Below, one piece after another: positions 37,201 through 49,200 of a stretch of DNA of 64,000 nucleotides. The DNA lies in contig CM065311.1 in NCBI GenBank assembly GCA_033032175.1, forward strand, positions 8,301,190 to 8,365,189, in the 5' to 3' direction. The notes below the pieces were generated by a model. It saw only the letters and a list, made by a program, of their open reading frames with translations, searched no databases and was not told where the DNA came from. How positions within the stretch are numbered: the stretch's first letter is position 1; every line of letters starts with the position of its first letter. The stretch comes from Saturnia japonica (lineage: Eukaryota > Arthropoda > Insecta > Lepidoptera > Saturniidae). Position numbers and translations under genes: made by a program.

Positions 37201-40200
37201 AAAGGTGTGAAATGGATTAGAGAAATTACTGATATCAGAAAACAAAATTATACTCTTCATTCATAATATTAGATTAGACACTCTTCTAATTTAATTTATG
37301 TGCGTAAAAACTATACCATCTAGTTAAACCAATATTATAAAGAGGAAAGATTCGATTTTTTGTTTGTAATGGATAAAATAAAAAAAATACTGGACCGATT
37401 AAAAAAATTATTCACTGATATAAAGCTACAGTAACAGCGAGTAACATGGGCTATATTATTATTTGAAAAATTAATTTATTTCTCATAAAAATTTCGATAA
37501 TTTTAATTTTAATTTTTAAGTATAATGATTACCCACACGGGTGCGTTGGCGTTGGCGTATAAAATTAACACGGGTGATACCGTGGGGCACAGCTAGTAAT
37601 ACTAAAAAGAAGAAAGATTTGGTTTTTTGTTTGTAATGGATAAGCTCTAAAATTACAAGACTGATTAAAAAATTTTTTTCATCGTTAAAAAGCTACAGTA
37701 ACATCGAGTAACATATAATAGCTTATAATATAATTTGAAAAAAAAAAAAAAATATTTCTCATAAAAACGTCGATAATTTTACACAAAGTATAAAAAAATT
37801 GCCTACACGGGTGTGTTGGCGATGTTTGTCGTATATAAACTTAACACGGGTGAAACCGTGGGGCACAGCTAGTTAGTATGTTATCTATACAATTAATAAA
37901 ATTGAAGTGTGTTTGTAATATCAAAATAACAGCTTTTTACTAAATACATACGAAAGTATATAAGACACCTTTAACAAAATCATTTTTTAAATTTTTGTCT
38001 GTCTGTCTGTTTATTCCGGGTAATCTCCGAAACGGTTGGACCGATTTTGACGGAATTTTCACTGATAGATAGCTGATGTTACAGGGAGTAAATTAGGCAA
38101 TTTTTTTTTAGAAAAAAAATTGGGGTTCCGCAAAAATAAAAAAAAACTGGTCATGGTGAATCAATTCGGGCGCTTAAATAGCTTACGCTGAGTACACCAT
38201 AAGAGATATAGCAAATTAATGTACTAAACAAATGTAGACATTAAAAAGACCTACAAAAAAGGCCGAAAGAGTATATTTCTATCTTGTAATCTAAGGAACA
38301 CCCACAATAAGCATTTTAGTCTCTAAAATAGCCGGGAGCTGGGAATAAGATTCGCGCGGGCATTCTGTAGTCCACGTGAGCGAAGCCACGGGCACAGCTA
38401 GTAATGAAATATATATTGTGTCCATGTTGACTCGGCACTTTAATAAATACATTTACTTTTAATAAATACAGAGGATATGCTGCGGGAATTTATACAACAA
38501 ACTCAGCTGATGCCTGTTACCACTGCCTGGAATCGTCACGAGCCAGTATCTGTGCAGTACAGGACAAGAAACAGTTGGACAAAATTCTTTCAATTAGGCA
38601 CAAGCTTCAACATCTCAAAGCTATCGTGCAATGGGAGGGGCCCGTCGACACGTCGGTTCCGGGTGTTTACAGTGTAAGTTTAATCGTGAACGTTATTTTC
38701 CATAACTTGGCGCATCGCGTTTCCGTTTCACATACGATTTCATTTACCGCGTCACTCATAGGCTAGTGTGACGTGATGACGTCACAGTAACTGTTTTTGG
38801 AATTATCGACGGTCGCTACTGTTATTTAATTATATTGCACAACATGGGATATAATGTATTCGTTTTGCTGAGTTTTCATAAAATATGAACCGCGTTTATG
38901 AAATATAACCACAGCGTCGAATGTTGTTTTTATTTTTATTAACAGACCCCAAAAAAGGAGGAGGTTCTCAATTCGAATGTATATTTTTTTAGGGATGTTC
39001 AGCCATTACTTCTTTGTTTATGAATTGATTTTATATGATTCTTTTTATGTTGGAAAGGGGATACCTCAAGGGTGGTACTATTTTAATTTAACTGGCACTG
39101 GACCTTGAACTTCCAAGATACACCAGAAAACTCCTCAAATTCATTCAAGTTGGTTTTTTTTTTATTGTATGGTATATAATTCTGCTAGAGAACAGCCTAT
39201 TGATTTAAATATAATTGTTTTATATTAATAGGAAAACTCATTGCTGTACTTAAAGAATATAATAAGAAAAATAATCTATACATCTATAATTTTCAGTGGG
39301 AACAACTACTCGAGATGGGTGCCAAAGAACCAGATACAGATCTAAACAACATTCTCAAAACTCTATCAGTCAACGAATGTTGCACATTAGTATACACTGT
39401 AAGTTTACTTTTTATGAATTATCTTTTATGTAGGTAATAGATAGGTATATCTATATATTTTGCTCTATAAGCTCAACTCTGTTAATCTTACAAGTTTATT
39501 TAATACTACATCTATGGTTAAACTAGAGTTTGACCAGACTAAACAACTTTTTCAAAGGAGGATCTAAGTTTAGTCAAAGATTTTGTGTGGATCTATCGAC
39601 AGAGATTGAAAGCCGGATTAGCACATAAAATCTACGCCCAGCCATTTTTTAAAATTTATATGGCAAAAGATGTTTTTCACTTTTTTTGCAACTTTTCTAC
39701 TAAATATTTTTCAACAATATGTTTTGGTAGTAATAGTAAAAATAGTAATTTTGTTTTGATTTTTTCGTCATACTTTACAATTAAATTTTAAAAAAACCCG
39801 TATTTTCTTATGTTCCTTTCAGGTTTACTAACGATTTTTTATATATAATTGTCCTGCTGCTCTTCTTTACACAGTGATATTTTCAACTTGATTCATTTGG
39901 TACAAAATAGTAAAAAAACCTTTTCTCCTCTTTTCTTTTAATATTATCATCATCTTGTAAAATGTTATTTATTTATTTCAAAATACATCGAAAATATTAG
40001 ATAAATAATTATTCAGTTCTAGCTGTGCCCGCGACTTCGTACGCGGGGTATATTACGTGTAAGAAAAACAGCAACTAAATAAAAACCTTCCCTCACCTCA
40101 ATCTCACCTTACGGTATCTGACCTTTACAAACTTTGAGAATACCCAACTAAAATCATTTTAAATGTTAACCGTCCTTTACGAAAAGATAAATTTATTTAA

Positions 40201-43200
40201 TTTTTTTTTTATAAACTGTTAATATTCAGTGAATAATAATGGTTTAAAGAACACCTGTTTGATGTAATTTCATAAAATTTTTCAAAGCGCAAACACCATA
40301 CAACGACATCTATCGTAAAATTTAGATCGAATAGATATTTTGAATTATTATACACCTTAAAAAATAACGTTAAAATCTATCTAAAAACATTTAAAATTAA
40401 AAATAAAAGCCCAACCTTAAATTATTAATAAAAGTTCTTACAGAAAATATCCATCACTGTGAAATAAATTTCATGATAATTGTAACCAAGCCGTACACCG
40501 CCATCTATGAATAATATTGGCAAATAAAAAACACATTTCGATTTATTTCTTTTTTCGAAAATGATGTAAAGGTAAAATAATCTGATATCTTTTCACTTTG
40601 TTTAACTAAATATATTACAAAATTACATATACATACATTCTTTTTTATTTGTACATAACCTAAACGTAATTTATAGATCATAGCAATATCCATACGTGTA
40701 ATAATGCATCCTACATTCTTCAGACTATAAACTACAATCATAACAAATTTCATTAAATTCGGTCTAGTTATTGCGTTATTTGAAAACTTTCAAAAACTAT
40801 CGAAATGTGCTCTGTCCATGATTCTAAATTCCTGTATTATTTTTTTCTTAAATATCAATGTCCAGATTTCGACTCTACTCTTTTATTATACATATAGATT
40901 AATATAATTAAAAAAGTCCAAATCAAAAATATTATCCATACTAATAATAATAATAATATTATAAATGCGAAAGTAACTCTATCTGCCTGTTACGTTTTCA
41001 CGCCTAAACCGCTGAACCAATTTTGATGAATTTTGGTATAGAGATAGATTAGACCTTGGGAAAGGACATAGGATACTTTTTGTAGCGAAAATAAAACTTT
41101 AAGAGTAAAAAATAGGAGATGAAAGTATGTAAGAGGGAAATATCAGCTTCCATGACAACCAGTTTATTGATTTGAAATGACAGCGTTGTCAATGTTGATT
41201 TATTGACAGTGTTATACTTAATTAGAAATGTATTGTATTTCTAATAATTACCTATTATAGTAAGACATCCCGTCCCTAGTACTTCTAGACGCCGTGATAT
41301 ACGTCTCCCGTCTATGTACTATGATTACTCTATGTAGGTTGTATATGCATCAATTGTTGTTAGTTCTATTCTTGAATTTGACGGAGAATAAAAAGAAGAG
41401 CTCTAGCTAGCACGTCGTTTGATGTCTTTTAAAATGACTGTCGTGTTTTCTGATTATTTTATATAATAGCCTAACTTACAATACATTGTGGTGGTTGAAT
41501 AAACGTTTCAACTATCTGCCGACTATATTATTTATAAGACTGAGCTAGCTTGGCGAAACTATTAAATTATAGTCCAGTATTCTTTTTAAGATTGGCTGAA
41601 TTGTTTTTAAACTGTTTAACTACACAGTACGGTATAATGACTATTTTATTTTATAACGCTGTTAATCCGCGGCTCGCGGGTGTTTTTAGATTCTGAGCGA
41701 TATACCTATTGTAAATTATTTGGATTATACAGTATTGCTACAAGTGAATTATTTCATTGTGTTATTCCACATACGGTGAAAATAAAACTTGGGGGAAACA
41801 CGTTTTTTAACATGCCGTAAATATTAGGGTTGATAAGCTGAAATTTTCAGAAAAAAAAATTATTTTTCTATAGCAAATCAATTGATCATACCTATAGATT
41901 TAAAACAATCGCTGGATGCAGATTTTACTTGCTTATCCGACTATACTCTTTCAAAGACTGCCAATAATTACACTCTTGCCGCCTTCTTATTAAAGTAACC
42001 CACAGCTGTCTTTTACAAATCTCACCAAAGATATTTCCGGTAAAGTAGATACATAATCAAAAATATTAAAATTTTATTTATATCTATGAAATGATTAATT
42101 ATCATGTTGTTTATAGTCCGGTACAGTGGGCCCTCCAAAAGCGGTAATGTTGTCGCATGACAATTTAACATGGGACGCATTCACCATCGGCGAAAGATGT
42201 CGCGATTTGCAACCGATTCACGACAGGCTTATTTCGTTCTTGCCACTCAGCCACGTCGCAGCACAGGTAAGCTATTATTCATTTCTCCGGAAATACCACG
42301 GTACTTATTCTCGAATACTTAAATGCCCTATATAAGTACATAATTATATATACTAACGATATGTCATGTTATCAAGCCTATACGGCCTCTATAGCATCAT
42401 CACCGAAAATTTTTATGTATATTTTTTGTTCTCACGAAATTTTTTATGCTCACAAAAACAATTAATTATTATCTTATCTCGGACGAAACTTCAAACCTAT
42501 TAGAATTTATAGGTGGCTATGAGCTACAATGACTTTCGATTGTTTACGGTTTATTTTCTTCGCTTTATGTAGTTATAGTTCTTTCTATACGAAGCATATC
42601 GGGTTCTTTAAATACTTAATCCATAATAGTTCAACTTATTTAAGACGTACGCGACTTTGGTTATAGTACAGTTGTTAGGTATAGCGGATTATAAGCCTCG
42701 TCTTGAATAATAATTAATAACACAGTCCCATTAGGTTCTTCCATCAGTCTTCCTCCTTTAATTTCACGTATTATGATTGTTGTACCTAACCAACCTGATT
42801 TTTAATCATATTGTTTAGGTAGTAGATATCTATGCAACTCTATCAAACGCCATCCCCGTCTTCTTCGCACAACCGGACGCCCTTAAGGGCAGTCTCATCG
42901 AAACACTCAAAGAAGTGCGACCTACAAGGTAAGTAGAACTTTTTTTTAATTATCTTCCATTTCAGTAACTCGAATTAAAGCCGGCCACACATTAGCTATC
43001 GTGTAACGGAGAGGTGAACCTGTACCTGCGCAGTTAAACCAGAGCGTGTATTGGAACAGACCTGTGCCGTTTTTAAACCTGCACAAGCGACCGGTGTAAA
43101 ATCGAAAATCAATTATAAAGCAATTCGTATTATTTATTTATCTCTATATTTACATTATAATGATGGCCAACACATATCATCATGACTGATAGGACACAGA

Positions 43201-46200
43201 TACACTTTTACTAGCATACCTAGTAACCATAAATGTATTTACGTATTTCAGATTTCTAGCTGTTCCTCGTGTATGGGAGAAAATGTATGAAAAAATAATG
43301 GCAGTGGGTGCGTCCAACGGCACCCTTAAACGTCAGCTCGCGGTTTGGGCTAAAGATAAGGGACTAAAGTACCACACTGCAAGGATTAATGGGTAAATCA
43401 TCTTTTCGCTGTTTAAAGATTATTAATTTATTTCTCATAACTTCTATTTTCGGAGGTTTATGAAAGTGATTAAGTATAAATATGTATTATATATTATATT
43501 TTCAAAGTAATAAATACCTATTTAATTTTTTGAACAGTATAGTTGCTATGGCTGGTCAATTTTGTTTTAAAAAACCAGATAGACCATGCAATAAATATAT
43601 CGAAGGGTAGTAAATTAGCAATAGCGTTCGCTAATCAAATGCTAATTGACTATAACGATAAAGTTTGTCATATTATGCACGTTAAACTTTTCCACCATCG
43701 ATATAATACATGTATTTATAGAGTTTAATGATGATTTAGTTTTGTCTGAAATGAAACAGAAAATAATACAGTTAATTTTTTCAATCAGAGCTCTGTCAGC
43801 TGGAATGTACGGGCTCCCAGTAGATTTTACAACAATAGAAATGTTATCATTTTGGTATGTAAGTGGTAACGGAAATCATAATATTCAAATAGTTTTGAAT
43901 GCATGAGCTAGTACCAATAAATGTAGTATTATTTTTTATGTAGTTTAGAACCTACTTTTTGTATTGATCTTGTAAGTAGAAGTTTATATTTTGCATGGTT
44001 TGAATGCCGATTAACGACGTCTTTTGTTTTTATTTTCATTTAATGTAATGCTCGTATTGTCTCTCTTTAGTCTAGCAGTACTGAAGTAGTTTAATGAAAT
44101 ATTGAATTTACACAATCCCTCTGCTACTGATAGGAATCTATAGTAAATAATAACATTGGGTTCATCATATTAAACAAAACGCAATATGAGGCTTTGAGGT
44201 GTAAAAGTCCCAAAGCTATTGAAATTAAAATCCGAATAAACTTCATTATTTAAATGTATTAGGAAATCTGGACAATCTATCTTGTTGGTTATATTTATTG
44301 ATCACTGGGTTACTGTGAACTACATAAAAGAAACACATTTATTTACTTACTAATCTGTACCTAAAGGTATAATAGTTTTTATATTAAGTAGGTACCTATT
44401 TTATAGTTTATCATTCAAGCTTATAGTATAGGTACGAACTTATAGTATAGGTACCAGGGTGCTTAACAATAACCTAATAATACAACTGGCAGACAAAATA
44501 TATTGGCGCACAAATCAAATGAAAGAAATTAAACCACCATGATAATCACTTTCACACAGCCCACTCATGACTAAATGTGATTTATCGATCACCGTTAAGT
44601 GTAGAATATCTACGATCTTTCAAATATGAAGTACCTACTAATATGCAGTCTACCAACATGTCGATATTTCATTTAATTTTACTTTTTATTTGAATGATAT
44701 GTTTGTACCAACTGCACATATGCTTGAGAACCTCGATAACCCATACTTAGTCACTAGTGGTTTGTAAAGTTTCATAATAACTTCCATTGAATATACCTAC
44801 ACGTATACCTACGTAGGTAGGTACAAGGGTTGCACTACACGTTACATCAACATAATTTCTTAACTTATAAAACCTGATTTTATAAGATCAAAGTGGATAT
44901 ACATATATAACCAACATATGGCTACGTGAAGTGTATTTATTGTGTTAAGTAAATAATATCTCATATTCTCACTTATAGGTATGACGGGTCGTCATTAGGA
45001 TACAAGATGGCGAAGTCAATAATATTCAGCAAAGTTCGTGAGTCGCTGGGTTTAGACAAATGTGTAACGTTCGTGACAGCGGCCGCACCATTGTCTCCGG
45101 ACATCAAGAAATTCTTCCTGTCACTTGACATACCTATAATGGATGCGTTTGGGATGAGCGAAGCGGCTGGTGCCCACACACTCAGTATTTATCCCAAGTG
45201 GGTATTCATATAATAATATGCAATTTTTTATTCTTTAAACTTGCTACAAGAAGAAATGCTGAAAATCGGCATGTAGAGGAGACGGGGTACTAAAGTAACA
45301 CTTTGTACTTTTACTTTCATCTTCGGCTATCAATCATAGTTTCGATAAAATGGATATGACCCTCTAAAGTTTCCGTCTATACTTTACAAATGTACATTAT
45401 AACTTCATTTAATACCTATATTTTGATTTCTAACAATTACGATTAAAAAAAAATTGATTGTTACTTTCGTCCTCAGGATCAGGACGAAAGCAACACGGTA
45501 ATGGGTCGAAAGTAACACCGTTATGGTCCTGTGCAATGTTACAATTACAATGAAAAGTAAACACGAGATTAATCTAATTATTATTCTATCTTCTACTAAA
45601 ATTCCAGGGTTTGTACCAGAATAGGATAGTTCTTGGACCAGCTCTCGGTTTTATATCTTTGGTTGAAAAAGGGATTGGCTGTGTAAAAGTTGTTTGGGTT
45701 CCATTAGATCCTAGCTGTGGTGAGCTTGTTAATTGATCTGTGGTAGCAGCACTTTACAGTTGATTAGTATAATCGGTTTTGTATTTCAGTATAGCTTGGA
45801 GAGCTAATTGATTTGGTTTGCAAAAGACGATCCTTTACGAAAGATGGTGTGAAGTCAGCCGCGGTAAAGATATTCATACTAAATGAGTACCTACTTATAC
45901 CAGTGTCGGTAAAACCAGTGGTAGTATTCTATCTAAGTAACATGTTACTTTTGTCCCCGTTGTGTTATGTAACTTTTGTACCCAGCCCTGACTTTGTCGT
46001 TGCATTTGTCCATGAATAATCAGCAAAAAACTTACTTTTGGTGTGTAAAATCAAATAATCTCATCTAACATAATCTACATACGTGTTGTGGTTGCAGCGA
46101 CTGATCACAAGCTAGTAAGCCATCGCAAGCGGACATTCATAGATCGCGAGCGTCGTTTTGCCTATTGGACAATTCAACAGAGCGTTTGTTACTTTCGACC

Positions 46201-49200
46201 CGCTAAATAACCTATTTCCCGGTCTCCCCTAACTAACTACATATTATATTCTGCATAAGTTTATCCATTTGATATTAAACCGGGATTTACACCAATGTAA
46301 ACTACCGACGTTAGATTATTTATAGCTAAAGTCGTGATGCAACATGGAATGGTAATAGTATGGTAATAAATTATGTTTTAAAAATATACCTGCAATAAAG
46401 TATAGGTGAATGAGACAGCTCATACTATATTTTAAAACCAGAAGAGTATCTTTTGCAATGTGCATATGGATAACTACTTATATTCCTACTTATCTACTGA
46501 CAAGTTAATTATTTACTGTATTATAAGAATGTGCTAAAGTTAATGCTTACAATTAGAAAACTTAATAATATCTGCAGTTCAAAACTATCCTCTTATAAGC
46601 CAGAGCATTGATAATAATTATACGATTTACATACTCGTTTCAGATTCTCTCTGGACTCTGCTGGAGAATTATTAGAAGGCACTGAGACTAAATTCGGTGA
46701 CTCAGCCAGTCCTAATGGGCCTGGAGAAATAATGATGCGCGGTCGCCACGTCTTCATGGGTTACTTGTACGACGAAGAAAAAACCCGGGCAGCTATCGAC
46801 GAGGAAGGCTGGTTGCACTCAGGCGATGTAGGCAGAGTGGACAGTAATAATCTGTTATACATTACAGGAAGGATAAAAGTAAGAAATTAAAGTATATTCA
46901 ATCTAAATTCATACTCGATAGTCGTATGTGCCATAAATAATAATACTTAGGGTTTTGCAATTTACCTACAGTGATTTGTTGACTCAATTTCCATCACAAT
47001 GAATTATAGTAGACATACATGATGTAGAGATGTATCTAGTGTGATTCAAAAATGTCCTTATTATAACTTAAGGAAAATGCATATCAAACAATTAAAAGAC
47101 CTGCCGTGATGTAGGTATGGATCTTAGTGCTGGGTAACGAAAGAGATTTATGAAAGAAGATTAAGTACATGTGGCAAAGATGCGAATATTAAAATGGATG
47201 TGTGGTATAAATATAATGGTTAAGATTAGTAATGAGTATACCAGAGGAAATATGAAAATAGTATCACCTGTGGTAGAAGTTGAAGCTATGGGCATGTCAA
47301 GAGGAGGGATGAAAATCATATATCTAGAAGAGTGTTAAGTATGAAAGTAGAGTAATATAGGAGTAGTGAAACACCTAATGATATATGGATGAATTGGGTA
47401 TAGAAAACTCATAGAGTTAAATTGGAAAGCTGTCACTAAGAACCATAAGGACTAAGTATAAATACGTATGTTTTTCATTTTTTTTAAACCTGGTAAACAT
47501 ATTTTAATAGGTGATGCCAAATTGTTATTTAATTACTTATAAACCATATTCTTTTGAACAGACAGTAAGAAATTATGATTTTTGTAAACTATTTGGTTTG
47601 AAAATTTAGTTCCGCTCTATGAATTACTGCGCTAAAATAGCTTAAAGACTCAAATATACATTTGCTGTAATAGTAGGCCGGCAAAGTGACTGCACTGTCC
47701 CTGACGGTAAGCGCAGTATAATCCAAAATAACGAAATATCAGTAATCTATAACATATCCACAGTTCGTGGTACAGCAAATATGAGAACTTTTAGTTCGTG
47801 CGATGGGGTCACCGTAAAATTATGGCTCCCGAAGCCCAGATGCCTATCCAGCGGTAATAATCTAGATCAGCGACTGCTACAAATCACTTTAAATCTTTGA
47901 TTTTTTATCTATATAATTAATAAAATTGAAGTGTCTGTTTGTAATGTCAAAATAACAGTTTTTTACTAAATGCTTATGAAAGTATATACGATAACTTTAA
48001 CAAAAAGCCCATTTTAAAAATTTTGTCTGTCTGTCTGTTCCGGGTAATTTCCGAAATGGTTTGACCGATTTTGAGGGAATTTCACTGGTAGATAGCTGAA
48101 TTTATAGGAAGTAACTTAGGCTACTTTAATTTTAGAAAAAGAATTAGGGTTCCGCACAAATAAAAAAACTGGTCATGGTGAATCAATTCGGGTGCTTAAA
48201 TGGCTTATGCTGAGTAAACCATAAGAGATATAGCAAATTAATGTACTACATAATTATAGGCATTAAAAAGACCTACAAAAAAGTCCGGGAGAGTATGTAT
48301 CTATCTTCTAAGGAACACCCACAATAAGCATTTTTGTCTTTAAAATAGCCGGGAGCGGGGGAGCAAGATTCACGCGGGCATTCTGTAGTCCACGTGAGCG
48401 AAGCTACAGGCACAGCTACTTATATAATATATCGTTTAATCGTTGCAGGTTATGAGTTATTAAGTAATGTTAGTAGTACTTATGTATAAATTGTATTTGT
48501 AAGTAATTATATTATAACATTCTAGTAAACAAATAAGCAGGTACCTACTTATCAAGAAAAATTATTTATTTTATGATTGATCTAGACAAACATTTTCCAA
48601 AATCTATTTGTTTTAGGAACTGTTGATCACGGCAGGCGGTGAGAACATAGCTCCGGTGTTGATCGAGCAGGCTATACAATCGGAGTTATTGCAGATCGGG
48701 TACGCGGTGCTTATAGGAGATCGGCGTAAATTCCTCGCCGTTCTACTGACACTAAAGGTGTGATCTATTGGGATATAATTATATGAAGAAAATTTATCAC
48801 CCTTTCTTTGATTATCAGGATGATAATAAAATAGTAGAATTTAAATATTCTACAATAAGGAAATCGAAAATATTCTACTGTATAAATACAATATACGTCC
48901 TTAAAAAAAAAACATTTTTAATGCATTATTAAATTGTTGTTAAAAATAAAGTTTGTTGCAAATGATTTACTTAAATTACAGACAAAGGTAAATCCGGAAA
49001 CTGGCGAACCTCTCGACGAATTGGAAAATGAAACAAAGAAGTGGGTGGCGAACCTTGGCAGTAAAGCGACCACTGTTAGCGAAATTGTCCAAACCAAAGA
49101 TCCTGCAGTATGTATAAATTACATATAAATTTTTTGAAGTGAAAACTTCTTTAGCGCCGTTATGATTTGAAACGCGATGAATCGAAAAAGCGACGCTAAA

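Noticed and set aside
43543..43906. Two overlapping small frames in bgm intron 9
   Set aside because: Composition is intronic, starts are unsupported and no motif is recognised.
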